Positions 23,721 through 36,570 are shown, counted from the stretch's first letter. The stretch is DNA of 64,000 nt from Puffinus mauretanicus (GCA_023333565.1 JAJKFH010000209.1:1806001-1870000), one strand, 5' to 3'. Numbers and translations: made by a program. Notes: generated by a model not told the origin, from the letters alone.

Positions 23721-25207
23721 AGCAAACAAAGGCTTCATAAAAGTAAATACTGTGACTAATGATAGGAACTGCAGGAGTGGGTCATATACAGTAGGAATTA
23801 TTTCATTCCTATATTGACTAATTAGCATGTTTTTCAGTGACCACCAGATTCAGGATTTCCCTGTGAAACAAAATGAAATTTACCTTTACACAAAATCCTG
23901 GTTATCAAGGCTTGTACTTGATCATAGCTCTTTAGAAGTAGTATAGATGCTATTTTTCTGTTTTATGAGTGTCTCATTCTGAAAGAGGTGAAGAATCACT
24001 GAAGAACTGACCATAACTAAAGATAGCGAACAGACTGTTGTCTGAGAGCTGTGATATTCTCCGACAGGAGAATCAACTACTTCTTATTAGGGCAGTACTG
24101 AAACCTTCAGTTTAGCAATAAACTACAGCTGGATGGAAATGAGAATTATAGATAGCTTGATTGAGTAGGTTAACTAGGTGCTGTATTATTCTTTAAATGA
24201 GAGCTCCCACAGTTTATCTTCCAAGTGTGTGAAGTACATTTTACGTGGTTGTTCAATCATTGTGTGCATATTGGTGGAAAAGCCCATTCTGCTTGCAAAA
24301 AGGTGGCTCTTACCCACCTTAAGAGAACACTTTATGAAATGGATTGCATAAATAACAACTAAATTTTTTGAGGAAGATCCCCTTTATCTCCCAAATGTAC
24401 TGTATGTTTAACTAAGCTATCACTGTCAGTTAGATTACTTGATAAGTGTATCCAAATATTTGAAAGAGAAGCTGAACATTGTGTCCATAGAAATAAAAAT
24501 AATAAAAAAAAAACCTTCTTGCAAATAACATTTTAAACATGTTTTTGAAGAGAATTTTCATATTAGGTGGCAAAGCTATTATAATACATTCATTCTTTCA
24601 GGCAGAATAAAGGAAATTCTTCTCTAATGTGAAATTAGGACAAGTAAGTAATTCCAACAAGATGTTTAGAAGTTTGTTCCTTTTACAGTCATTTACAACT
24701 GTAAAACAGCTTTGCATCTTGAAATACAGCAAGTTGGGGGAAAAAAAGGTGGTGGTGGTTCTGTATTTTTTTTTTAATTATTTTTCCCCAACAAAAAATA
24801 AATATGCAATTGAATAGGTATGAAACCTTTGTTGCAGAACATACAGTAGTGTAGTTACAAAAGACAGACATGGTGCTGCAGATGGGCAGCTGTTTGGCTC
24901 TTTTGCACTTCAGCAAGAGGAAATCTCCCTCTCCCTTTAGTGTAGATTCTCTTTCGCAAGCTGACCATCATTATGTTCAAGAAAGTGTGTTTCTTCACAT
25001 TATGTGAAGAAAGTGTAGCTGCCCTAACTTTAGCTATTCATTGCCTGTGAAGTTCTAATCACTGGGTCAGCTGAAGATAAAGTCCTGTTTCTGCACAGGT
25101 CGGATGCAGTGCTAGTAATCAGAATGAAAGCTGCTGTAACCTGGTCTGCTTACTAAGACACCTTCTTTATGAGTTAGAAAAGCAGGGAACACTGGCCCAA
25201 AACTGGT
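23721..25207. other. Noncoding DNA with one strong hairpin
   Basis: No gene or further repeat recognised. The hairpin at 24990-25012 is listed separately. Confidence 0.5.
24990..25012. repeat. Perfect hairpin, 10-bp stem, 3-nt loop
   Basis: TTTCTTCACA (24990-24999), loop TTA, TGTGAAGAAA (25003-25012). It is flanked by a direct repeat, 'gaaagtgt' (24981-24988 and 25009-25016). Function unknown. Confidence 0.9.
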
Positions 25208-25285
25208 AGTGGGGTGTTTTGGGGTTGGGGGTTTTTTTTTGGTGGATTTTGTGGGTTTTTTGTTTGTTTCTTGTTGTGTTTTTTG
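25208..25285 (+). repeat. G/T-rich low-complexity tract
   Basis: Almost pure G and T with several G4-G5 and T5-T9 runs. The nearby short plus-strand frame is an artefact of its composition. Confidence 0.85.
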
Positions 25286-27003
25286 AGATAGGCCTGATTC
25301 TAGTCTGTATTTACGTGATTTTGTTTATTGGCATGGGTATTATAACTGCATCTGAAAATAACATGAAGTCATATGATACTGCACCTAAATATCAATTTGC
25401 ATGTCCCGCTCCTTAAGTGATCTCCTTCAGAACTTGCCATGAAACTTTATGTGCGTACTTTCTAGATCCTGATTTATTTATTTTTTTAAACACTTGACCT
25501 TTTAGGGTCTGTGTCCTGAATTACCTTTAATATATTTTTTTTTTCTCCTAGCTATATTAAGTCTTTATAACTTTGGTGATCTTTATCTTCTTTTTGAAAA
25601 TATGGGTATATATTTCTGTTGGCATTATTTTAGCTGTTAAAGAAATTCAGTTTACATACTGCAAAATGAACTTGATATTTTTAACATATTTAAAAAAAAA
25701 AAGCCTATGATGACATTCTGAATTTGTTTATAAAAGACAGTGATTGGCAGTTCTGAAGTTGTAAATCTTCAGCCATGTGATAGGCCACAAGCACAGCCAC
25801 ATAGTGTTTGTAAGCCTATAACTGTAAGAGTATCACACAAACTGCAGACCACTGATCACTGCAGAACTGTGAAGCTAAGATACTTGTTTACGTGGTTCTG
25901 TCCTTGGTATTGCGATGCATCATCTTTGTAAATTCATCTCATTGCTGGAAATCCTTGTGCAGTTTAGGTGCAGGGATTGATAATAAGGCTTTTTGTATTT
26001 TATAACAAAGGCATCTGAGGAGAGATGGAGAAAGTAATTGCTTCTTTTTGGGTTGTCATCAAAATACATAACTCTATAGCTGGAAGAGGAATCTGGTGTG
26101 CTAACGTGCTATCTGTGCTACACACTGAGGACTAAATGCTTTCTATCTCACACAATAGTAATGACAAGTAATTGAGGAGCTCTGCAGGATACAGACGAAG
26201 TTTTAATTTGTGTGTGTTAAAGATGATGAAAAGACACATCATATCTTGCTTCTCTTCGATGCTGTGACCATGCCTGATTTTCTTTGCCAGCACCGTAAGA
26301 TTTCTGCTTGCTGTAGGTCCATAAAGTTACCCTTCTGGAAAGGAGGCTGCCCTTGCTTCTTATTTCTTCAGCCACCCTTTCCTGCTGCCTTTCTGCTTCA
26401 TTCATCTTCTGCCAATGCTGACAAAAGCTGTTGCAGATACTGGGTTGAACTGGCTTGCTCTGTGCTGTATACCATAGGTTAGTAATTCTTATACCCATAA
26501 GCATCAGTTGGGGGGGGGGGGAAGTCACTTTTACTCTGTAATAACATGCCATACTAATGTTTATAGTATAGCATTATGAAAGTAATCTTAAAAGTAATAG
26601 TTACATGTGGGTCATATTAGCCTTCAACCAACAAAATACTTAGACATATGTTTTAACTCTAATCCAGTGAATAATTCCATTGACTCCAATGCACTGCTCA
26701 CCTACTAAAAAATAAGAATGTTTAAGTGCTTTTCCAGACTGAAGTCTTTATTAGTAACCTGCATATTATATATGTGTATTGTTCAGATACACAGGATATT
26801 CATGTGGTGAATTATTCCTTTATGTTTGATAGGATTGAATAGTATTTTTCTGTCTGTTCTAGTCATTTTTCAAATGTTAATGACATTCATCTTGTCTATC
26901 TGTGGCGGTTTTAATGTGCCCATCACCAGAGTATCTGCCTGTCTCTTCTACAAAATAAATGCCTCTCAAGAAGAGATAGGAATGGTAATGCATGTGTAAT
27001 TAC
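25286..27003. other. Noncoding DNA, no firm feature
   Basis: Frames at 26210-26482 (+, 90 codons) and 26217-26552 (-, 111 codons) lie opposite each other with no recognisable domain. A G12 run sits at 26510-26521. Confidence 0.5.
26510..26521 (+). repeat. Poly-G run
   Basis: Twelve consecutive G. Confidence 0.95.
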
Positions 27004-27027
27004 TTTTTTTTTTTAAAAAAAAAAAAA
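27004..27027. repeat. T11-A13 homopolymer junction
   Basis: T11 (27004-27014) runs directly into A13 (27015-27027), a perfect self-complementary tract. It could mark the abutting tails of two old insertions, or slippage. Confidence 0.9.
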
Positions 27028-29727
27028 GGTTATTACTGAAACATAGTAGCCGTCCTTCCCCCACTTCAATATTTATTTTTCCTAGTGACAAAATCTGCAG
27101 CAGAAAGCACTGAGCAACAAGTTTATCAATTTGAACAGACCAACTGCACAACTAAATGTATGTGAAACTTAACAAATCCCTTGGGGAAGCTGACTGTAAG
27201 AATTTCCTAGTCTGTGTCGAGTTACTGAGGTGCGACATGGTGGATTGAACTTAATGCCTTAGGCAAGCACAGTCAAATAGAGGGAGTTTAAGATTTTGCT
27301 GTGTCCATGCTGGTAGTTGTCTAAATTAAGCTTTCAGAAAAGAATATAACACTATCATGAGCTCTTTCCCTTGAATATTTTGGCAGATTATTCTGGTTTA
27401 AAAGAAATCCAAGTAGGATTTCCTCTGTGTAAGCCTCATCGCAGTTGCAAAAAGATTGAAGGGCTATTCCTCTTACCAGGAACAGCAAAATACTGGAACA
27501 GAAATTTTCCATCACACTGTGCTGTCTGTTTTAAAGGCATAGCATCTTAGCCAAAACCAAGGATCCCCACCTGCATAGGAATTGACTGCTGTGGCCCCGT
27601 AGGTGCTGCTGATGCCAAGACTGCAGGGACTGCACACCTGCCCTGGGTTTCTCACCACCTCCTTCCTTCTTGCTTGCATCTCTGTGAAGGGAAAATTGAT
27701 CCTGGTGACTGGTCTGCCCTTAGTGACCTTTATGACCCAGTAGCAGCTAGCCTGAAGCAGGTGGCAGCAGCTTATGGAAGAGTCTGTACACATGCTGCAG
27801 AGTTTAAATGAGGTCTGCCAGTGACAGTGGTGCCTTCAGCTTACAGTGGCGAAGAAGCTACTTGCTATGTACATGCTAAGAGTTGGAGAGCCACCAGGAG
27901 GGAAGGGAAAAGCATGGGTAATCAAGTGCCGTGCACAAATCCAGACAAATGAACTTGAGCATTTTTGGAATATTTTTTTGAGCAGAGGTGAGCTAGCATC
28001 CTGGAAAATTGGGGGTTTTGATCAACTGTCTGCAGCACAGCTTCAGCTGTAGATGATACAGCTGCAAGGGTAGCCTTGCCCCGTGCCTGGCATGTAGCTC
28101 AAGTTCTCAGGGCAAAGCTGGAGCTGCTGGTAGAGTGGGCCCCGAGTAGAGGGGCAGGATTTGAGGTGCCTCAGTCATAGCCCACAGTGGTGGCAAAGCG
28201 AAGAGGGGCTTCAGAGTTAAAAATCACCTCCTCTCTCCTTGAAAAGAAGCTGCAAACCTAGATATCACTGTGTGCTGTTCACCCTCAGTTCTCATTGGGA
28301 TCTCCAGCACTATTTCTTCGTTAGTGTGTACACACACAGCTGTAAGTGACGTTAGGACTTCTTGCATCACTCTTCTTCGACAAAGGACCCAGCTTCTTAG
28401 GTCACTGCAGTATAAATATCATATTTACAAGGTGGCCTGCATGTAAGGGACAGAAAACACCATACTCTTCCAATAATCTGAGACAAGCGTTCATTGACTG
28501 GGGAGTGTTGTGGTGTTTTTTTTTTTCCCTGAAGCATCCTGAGATTTGAACAATTGTTTAACTGTTCTCTGACCCTTTGGGTATTTTTTTTTAACTTGAT
28601 CTCAGATTTTTTTATTATTTTGTTGTTCATTTAAATTGGCTACATGGCAGTTTGCCTTATCGTCTGGTAAGAATTGTGCAGGGGAAATTAAGAAAGTATG
28701 TATTACTTGGATTATTTAAAGGTGATATGGGGCTGAGGTGCCACTGCATATTTGCCAACTCTATATTTAGATCATAATATTTCTTTAGCTCTTTGCATTG
28801 CCAGTATTGATGGTAATCTCAGCTGTAGGATGAGCCTATGCCCTTTTCTCATTTGTTAACCCAGGACCTCCAGTAATTAGCCAGAGTCAAATATCATGGG
28901 ATATAAGAATGATGCTAACCTCTCCAGCTGAGTGATACGTTTACATCAAATCACTACTTTTCTAGTTAGGTGACAGGAATTGATGACTACATTTCTCATG
29001 CTATGCTAGACAGACTGTTGGTCAAGTGTTGAACTGGACTGCCAGGGGCCTGTCCAGCCATTGATGCTACCTCAGAGTTTCTGGTTCCAGGGAGATGAGA
29101 TGCTGCTCCAAAACCTGTAGGAACAGGGAGCTGGGCGTATGAATAAGTGTTTAATGTGTGTCCTATTGCTCAGAGCAAGCAGTAGTCTGCCAGCACAGTG
29201 ACCAATGCCTAGAGTTAATTACCATAATTCATTAGCAAAGCCTCACTTCCTGGATGATTTGAGTTGATTAGTAGGCACTTTGTTCTATCACCTTTTTTGG
29301 CTGAGTGTTCAGTTAGAGGTTTCAGACTCCACAGACTTAATGGATTTACATGTAGCACTTACCCAGCAGGGAGAAACAATTGAAATCTAATGCAACCTGT
29401 TGCTTTTCATGTAGCCTTTGGGACTTGGTGCAAGGGTTACTGGGAAGGAGACTTTTTAACTTGAAATAGTGAAACTTTTTCTCCTGTGCTTTCCTTCTGA
29501 GCTCTATGACCTTGCTATATCGGCTGATTACAGCTGACCACTTTCAAAGAACTTAGGGTAATTTGTTTTTCAAATGCTAATAACATTGCAGTAGATTGTA
29601 GGTCTTCCTGAAGAAGAGCAACAGCTATGCAAGTTTTCTGTGGGACTGAGAACACGTGTATATCGACATGAGCCGTTATTTTTCAGGTAGAGAAAAAAGC
29701 TACTTGTCTATTACCAATGTGTGACTG
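27028..29727. other. Noncoding DNA, no firm feature
   Basis: The block at 27540-28260 is less AT-rich than its surroundings, with frames open on both strands (27512-27793 minus, 93 codons; 27846-28052 plus, 68 codons) but no recognisable domain. No repeat match. Confidence 0.5.
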
Positions 29728-29755
29728 AGAATGACCAGCCTAGAATGACCAGCCT
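29728..29755. repeat. Perfect 14-bp tandem duplication
   Basis: AGAATGACCAGCCT occurs twice with no gap (29728-29741, 29742-29755). The identity suggests a recent slippage event. Confidence 0.95.
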
Positions 29756-31940
29756 TTTATTTGCTTTTGTATTTTAGTAGGCAACAGTACGTAGCTCCTG
29801 CTACATACCTTAAGTCATGAGGCTGTGGGAAGGTCCCAGTTAAATTGGAGGATGTACTAGTTGCAGTGAACCCTATACTTGCAGATTTTGAGCAGGGTTT
29901 AGTGACTGTTCCTCCTATTTATGGATTTCAAGTTTGTCCGTCCTTTTTTGTATGTTCGGACTGAAGCATCGCTCAGTTCACCTGTCTATGGACAAATAAA
30001 ACCCATGATATGTAGCAAAACTTTGTTAATATCTTGTTCAAGCTAATATGAATTACAGGCAAGATCAGCTCTTCCCAGTATGATTGCCTGAGGACATAAC
30101 ACTTCAAATTTTTTTTTTTTGTAGTTTTATTTTGTTCTGCTTCTTATTCAGATACAAAACTAATAAAAAGTTTAGAATAAGAGGTATGTTTTTGAAGAAA
30201 GGCTAAAAATGCTCCCTTTCCTTCCAGAGTGATACTGTTGGGAGGTGGGGAAACAGCACTGATGGCTTGGTTCTAAGTATTGAGCTGGGAAGGGAACACC
30301 TTGATGTGGGGAATGAGTCCTTTTTTTGATTCATGTTAAAAGAGGTCTATAACCCTTGAAGTACAGGAGTGTAATATTGATCTTGTATTGTATAATACTA
30401 CTAAAGTAATTTTGTGAAGCTGGCTCAAGATATGCAGATGCATTAGGTCAGAAATTAGCAAGTAGCAAAGCTGTTTTCTTCAGCAAGATATGTTAGCGCA
30501 TGTGTAAACTTATAGGAGGTTCCAATGACAAATTATGCATGCACTTTATACATTAATTGAAAGGAGTGATAAGTAATTTACACCTTATCTGATGTTACAG
30601 AGTTACTTGAATACCTTTGAAAAAATGCAGGAATTCAGTACGCTGGCTGGCTAGATTTGGTTGAGAACAGTCAAATACTCTTGATTTTTTTTCTGGTTGT
30701 CACTTTTTTTTTTGTTGAAGGCTTCTTTCACCAATATTTTGGGTATGTGCAGTAAGCAGACAGGAAAGAAAGAGTTACTGCAAAGGAGAGTTTTATTGCC
30801 TTATACAGGTATTACTCCATCTTTAGTATCTAAAACCAAAAGTGTTCAAGTCTCGTCAGTATTGGTAGACTTAGGAGTTTGACATTAGAGCTGGACTGCA
30901 TTTCTTTGGGGTCCAGTGTATATGGTGTTTTGCATTGGGCTCTCATTATTTACTACTGCAAGGACTATTGGCTGTCAGATAATACTGTAGTGTGAGTTAC
31001 TGTGTTTCAATAAAGCTGTGGCCTTGGCCTTTAATCCGGTTACCAGAGATCTATGTTTTCTGTCTGTGTAGTCCAGGGTGGCATTTGCAATGTAACAAAC
31101 ATTTTAAAATTTTACTTTCTTCTGGCACATAAGAATGTTGTTCCAACTTAGTGTTTCTTCCCTAAAAGAAGTATGCATCTTCAAATACTTAATTTCTAAT
31201 ATGAACAAGTAAGCTGACTAGTCTTACATACCTTAACAGTGTTCTGGCTTTAAAGAAAGGATTTTCCATTTTGCTGAAAAGACTTGACAGTGTTCTTTCT
31301 TTCCATAGCGGGTTTTGCATAGGTGAAACTAGGCAAAGTTATTGGAAAAGCTACTATTTCAGTAAATTGGGATATATTAATGCTTTTAAGCTTTGAACAA
31401 CAAAGCAGTTCTGTAACATCATGATACATTAATATTTAGTTACAACTGAAATCCTTTGAAAAGATAAGCAAAATATACGTTTAATTTCTTATACTCAAAA
31501 ATCTTAATAAAATTATTTTTACTTAAATACAGTACAAGCAGCAATAGCATGTGAAGGTCTAAACTGACTTTAGACCTTTCCTAGTTGTGGGGTTTTGCTA
31601 AAGCCCTCTGGCACAGTGAAAAGGTGTGCCAGATGCAGAGCTTGCTATAAGTTGAAACTAAATGAAAACAGAGAGATGGAGGAGCCTGGAAACTGGCAGG
31701 GCATGGCTCTACCTTCCATCCACTGATAAGCAGATCTGGCCAGCTTCCCGCTGATAAAGATGATGCAAAAATCTGTTGCAACCTGGACTACTGGTACAAC
31801 CACAGCTGTGGGAGGTATTTAGTTTCAGTTAGTATTTGCAATGTATCCTACCAGGCTTTGCTATATTCTCTCTGCCTGTCTCATCATCAATACTATTCTG
31901 TTAAAATTGACTGGTCTTATAATTTGTTAACAGTTAGAGC
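29756..31940. other. Noncoding DNA, no feature seen
   Basis: AT-rich unique sequence. Open frames are under 70 codons and lack motifs. Confidence 0.5.
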
Positions 31941-31945
31941 ATTAG
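31941..31945 (+). repeat. Target-site duplication, left copy
   Basis: ATTAG immediately before the LTR, repeated at 32437-32441. Confidence 0.9.
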
Positions 31946-32118
31946 TGTCCTGGTTCCAGCTGGGACAGGGTTAACTTTCTTCCCAGTAGCTTGGGGGGTG
32001 TGCTGTGTTTTGGGTTCGGTGTGAAAGGAGCGTTGATGGCCCATTGATGCTTTGGCGGTTGCTGGGTGATGCTTGCACCGGGAGGGGGGAGCACAGCCGG
32101 GGTGGTGGACCCAGCTGG

Positions 32119-32163
32119 CCAATGGGGTATTCTATACCGTGTGACATCATGCTCAGTATAAAA
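32119..32163 (+). promoter_or_regulatory. LTR promoter core: CCAAT, CRE-like, TATA
   Basis: CCAAT at 32119-32123, TGACATCA at 32142-32149 (one base from the CRE palindrome), TATAAAA at 32157-32163. The spacing is typical of a U3 promoter. The sister LTR keeps the same order. A transcript would start near 32185-32195. Confidence 0.7.
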
Positions 32164-32301
32164 TCCAGGTGTGTGGGGGGGCTCGCCCCCCGTTCGTACG
32201 GTCGGTGAGCAGTTGCATTGCGCATCGTCTGCTTTGTGTATTCTGTTATTGTTGTTGTTCTCATTGTTATTATTACTGTTCTACTTCGTTTTATTTCAAT
32301 T

Positions 32302-32307
32302 ATTAAA
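32302..32307 (+). terminator. LTR polyadenylation signal ATTAAA
   Basis: ATTAAA about 140 bp after the TATA box and shared in position with the other LTR. It fits the R-region poly(A) signal. Confidence 0.6.
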
Positions 32308-32436
32308 CTGTTTTTATCTCAACCCGGGAGCTTTCCTACTTGTGCCCTCCCGATTCTCTCCCCCATCCCACCGGGGGGGACGGTGAGCGAGCGGCTGCGT
32401 GGGGTTTATTTACCTGGCTGGGGTTAAACCACGACA

Positions 32437-32441
32437 ATTAG
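32437..32441 (+). repeat. Target-site duplication, right copy
   Basis: ATTAG immediately after the LTR, identical to 31941-31945. Confidence 0.9.
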
Positions 32442-34298
32442 TAAGTGGAAACTTCAGCTAAACTTTTATTTTAGGTGTTTCAAAAGTTTGCACAGCAATG
32501 TGCTCCATCTAATCTAGTGTGCAACTGACATATGACACAATGTATTATTATGAACCAGCTAATTTATTTGCAGCTAATGGGCAATAACTAACAAATACTA
32601 ATTCATAACAGATTTTTCTCATCATGAATTATCTGTAAACATTTTCCCAAACACATTAGCTAGTCAAAAGTTTCAATCACAATTTAGGTAAATTTATTTC
32701 TTACTGATTTGGGAGGTGTTATTTGTGAGACCAGTTGGGATGTGAAATTTAAGCTTTTTCAGTTGGGTTTATGATCATTTTTATTCTCTGATTGAATTGA
32801 TACAACTTTTAAAATTGGGTATCCCAAATGCTAGTGGCTACAAACTCTGCAGTAGGCAAATTCCCTGTTTCCTTACACAATTCTGTCAGAAAACCAGTTT
32901 GTCAGAAACCAGGTGGTAGAAAACAAACATAAAAACGTGAATATCACAGAAGTGAGGCTGGTAAACCACTGAAGTGAGGTGGGGATGATGATTGAGAGGA
33001 AAAAAAATCATAATCAGATGGAACGCCTAGAATCCTAATGTAGGTACCAAACTCATGTCCTAAAGTAAGTAATGTGAGTACAGTTTCAGTGTAGAGGGAG
33101 TTGGTGGGATACCTTCAGGACCTGACCTCAGTCTGATAACATTTGTCTTCACTGATGTCTTGGATGGAGGAATAGGATACATATATATTTAAAAAATACT
33201 TATTTAGTTTGCAGTTGTTACCTAGAGCTACTTGCAGCAGGGAAGGTCTGTGAACACTTTAAATCATAGGGGTAGAATTCAAAATTATATTGATAAATAG
33301 AGGAAATAAAATATATACAATTCACTAAAGGGAAGTGCTAAACCTTATGATGCAAAGATTTTAAATACTTAATGAGAAGATCATCTAGGAGAAAAAAGCA
33401 TCTTGGTGTCGTGGCAGTTAGCAACAAGGTGAACATGAGGCTAGTGTGGCATGTTAGTAAAGAAACAAAGATTGGATCGTCATTCTGAGATGTGAAACTT
33501 ACTTGAGTAAGTATGTGAGATCTCGAGATCTAGAAACCTTGGCCTAAAAGGAAAAGGGAAAGAATCTGAGTTTTTTTTTGATCAAGGAAATCCTAATGAG
33601 AGGGATATAACTGTCTTTAAATGTGACAGGTAAAGTGTTCCATGTGTTGCCTTGAGCTAGAACAAAGAAATGGAAGAAAACCACAACATCCCTTTTTCTC
33701 GGTCACATATGAGCATGTTTGGACACTGTGGAAGGTCAAACAAAATCTCTTTTGGGTAGAAGTAATGGCAACAGTTTCTTGAATTGACTTAAACGTGCTT
33801 ACCAGTCCATATAATGATCCAGTTTGAGATGGTACTTACTTCATTGATTAAAAACATTCCTTTCATAAAAAGAAAATATGCTGGTGTGCTTATCTGCACT
33901 TTGTTAAACAGCTAAAGTTAGCATTAAGTTATGTACTGACATGTAACCTACTCATAAACACTAACTCTGTTCATAATACTTCACAATGCAATCTTCATAT
34001 TAACATTATAATGATAATACAGTAATCACGTTCTCTTTATGTATATACCGTGGCATCAGTGTAGCATTTAAGTGTAAACTGAATGTGTGTTAGAAGGGTG
34101 TGTTTTGGCATGGGTTTGGGCTTTAAGTTTATTTTGCACAAAGCAAAAGTCTGTAAGACTTCTCTTCAAATTATGGCACAACATGACTTGGGAGATGATG
34201 CTAGAGGATCCTTCTATCGACGTTTCCCTTGTTCTCTGTAACGGTGACAGATGATGAAGTCCTAAAAGGTTGTTCTTGTATCTGAGCATCTGCTGCTC
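32442..34298. other. AT-rich noncoding DNA, no feature seen
   Basis: No ORF, repeat family or RNA gene recognised. The 73-codon minus-strand frame at 34068-34289 is probably chance. Confidence 0.5.
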
Positions 34299-34370
34299 CT
34301 TTCTGTTTGGCTATAACATATTTGTCTTATGATATGCTTTCTATTTGGATATATTTGTCTTATGAAATGT
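34299..34370. repeat. Imperfect tandem duplication, about 35-bp unit, two copies
   Basis: Copy 1 runs from 34299 to 34336 and copy 2 from 34337 to about 34370. They share 'ctttct.tttgg', then 'atatttgtcttatga', then 'atg'. Copy 2 has lost about four bases. Confidence 0.8.
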
Positions 34371-34544
34371 GCTCAGATTATTTAGAGTAGATTAAAACAG
34401 AACTGTTTTGATTTGGGAGAAAGTGAATATTTATAAAGATGTTTGGCACTGAATTACAAATATTTGCTCTTAGATATAAATTGGTTCTCTGGTTTACTAC
34501 TGTGTGAGGCTTTGGAAAAGATTAAATAAAGTTCAGGATTACTT

Positions 34545-34840
34545 GAATCATGGAACTCAAATGTGGAGAAGACCAGTTAGATCATCCAATTTTTCTGCTC
34601 ATATACAGTGAATCCCCACAGTTTATTTTCTAGTGTTCTGCTTTGTTCTGTTACAAAAGTCAGAAGCTAGTGGGCTTCTGCCATCTACCCAGTCAGACTG
34701 TTCTATGGCCTAATACACTTGGCTTTTACGAAGATTTTCACAATGATGTGTATGTTCATTCTTTAACCTCATCCTAGTGTTTCTCATTGTTCCTTCATGT
34801 TTCCAGTTAAGTGGATACAAGTTTTCCAGCTGTAATTAGA
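34545..34840 (-). mobile_element. Decayed CR1 LINE 3' region
   Basis: 'agaccagttagatcatccaa' (34570-34589) is the position and form of the antisense CR1 block '..gatcat..agtccaac..'. It is followed by 'cctaatacacttggctttta' and other scraps in the order expected of the antisense 3' end. Divergence is high and boundaries are uncertain. Confidence 0.45.
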
Positions 34841-36536
34841 CCATCTGAAGTGGTCCTTTGGAACTATAGCTGATGGTCCTCTGTGTCAATGGAGAATCCA
34901 TAAGTATTTGCCTGGACTTTTGGTATTCTTTGTATCTCTTAAGCCGACTGCCATGAGAGTGCTAATCAATCCTCATCTTTGCATCACTGGAGAGTGCCTG
35001 GAACAGACTGGATAGGTGAATAGCATAGCTCAGCAGCAGTTTTCTCTTGCTGTCTCTATTTGCCTCTTTTTAGGCCATCTGGGTATGGTATTGGATAGGA
35101 TACCAGAATTTTTGTGGTTAAAAATTGGATGCCTGCATATACCAAAGCTAGATGGAAGTCATAGACTGCAAATGTAGCAAGTTTATAAAAATGTGGGCAG
35201 ATTTCTTTGGAAGTTCAGTTTTGAGCTGAGAGGGCTGATCAGGGCATATTTGTTGATGTATAAAGCAAAGTCTGTTCCTTCTTTATGTAAAAAAAGGTGT
35301 GTTTTTTGGCAAATGAAGTGCTCAATAATCAATATGCCTCTAAAAATCAAATTTTTATATTTGCCAAGCTACCGAAGTATTATAGGTAGTGAGAGACAGC
35401 TTTTTGAAGACAGCTGGGTAATAGTGATCAAAAGAAAGCTGAAGCAGTGCTGCCTAGAAAGATGGGTCACTGCATCCAATCTGTATTTGTTATGAAACTG
35501 ATACCTCTGGAAGTTATTTGAATTTGTTAAGTGGAAGGGTTAAAAGAATTTGAGCTATAAGCTTAAGGGAGGTTTGTAGAATAAAACCAAGTTTTGTAAT
35601 TCTGTTGAATGCTTATGAAGTAAAAAACCTTAGACCTGTGCCTGTGCTAGATTCTAGTCCTGCACTCCGGATACTCTCTGCAACTCCCTCTACTTCTGCA
35701 AAGACTGAGAAACATAGGCAGGGATTCAGAGAATGATGTATGTCCTAATGGAAGATTAGGGCCTGAGCTATTTTATCCATCATTCTGAAGTACTTCTACC
35801 AATAGCGATCATCAGAATTTGCCTTGTCTTTCAAAATTATTTACTTTAGTGGTACCTTTTGTAAAATATCTCAGTGGCTTGATCACCAAATGGTTTACAG
35901 AAATCTAGAAACAAAACTTTGTTTAAACTTTTGGTAGAAACGACAATATTTTGATGATTTGCCCCACAACTGATTTTGACGCTGTCCTTTTATATCTTTA
36001 ATTACATAGAATACCCACTGATATAGGAGGTGTGGCTCAGCAGAGGCAGTGAGAGCAGAGCACTAGGTCAGCCATTGTCTTGGGTAACTGATGGATTTTA
36101 CTCACTGCGGGCTGGATCCTGGCTATTACATCAGTTGTAGTTTCCTGACACTGGTCTCACAACACAGTAGTTTAAAAGAAGAGACATAGTTGTATTTATT
36201 TGGAGAGGAAAGAATGAAGTGAAGTATAGTGTCATCAGTGATAGTTGCAATTGGTAATAATAGTTATAGGGTGTGGGAGATAGTCTGACACGTTCACTTC
36301 TGTATGTCTAGTGCTGACAGTCTGCAAGATGGAGCATGTTCACTGGCCTCTATGTACAGCATCAGTAGAGAAGGAGAGCTCTCTGCACCTGTGTCCCTTA
36401 TATGGGACTCCCAAGCACTGAACAGAACGTGGACTTTTGGTTCCTCTTTTTGTGAGATGAATTATTATATAAATAGCAGCTGCATATAAACAAAACAACC
36501 ATTTCGGTTTCAGTTGTGTTCAAGCAAAAGGGAAGG
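34841..36536. other. Noncoding DNA, no firm feature
   Basis: The 100-codon plus-strand frame at 35193-35495 has no recognisable domain. No repeat match. Confidence 0.5.
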
Positions 36537-36570
36537 GAAAAAAAAAACCCCACAAGCAAAAAACCAAACA
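36537..36570 (+). repeat. A/C-rich low-complexity tract
   Basis: A-runs broken by C, including 'aaaaaaccccacaagc'. Confidence 0.75.

Larger units (their letters stand above)
31946..32436 (+). mobile_element. Solo LTR of an avian endogenous retrovirus (ERVL-type likely)
   Basis: 491 bp bounded by TGTCCTGG and CCACGACA, so the ends form the TGTC...GACA inverted repeat, and flanked by identical 5-bp ATTAG duplications. No internal retroviral sequence is present, so this is a solo LTR left by recombination. In order it has CCAAT (32119-32123), a CRE-like TGACATCA (32142-32149), TATAAAA (32157-32163) and ATTAAA (32302-32307), the normal U3-R-U5 layout, so the sense strand is plus. The 5-bp duplication favours a class III (ERVL-like) assignment; that part is inference. 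It is related to the LTR at 63452-63967. Confidence 0.9.

Noticed and set aside
32005..32427. Short frames of 60-97 codons on both strands inside the LTR
   Set aside because: LTRs of this type are noncoding. The frames overlap each other and carry no motif.
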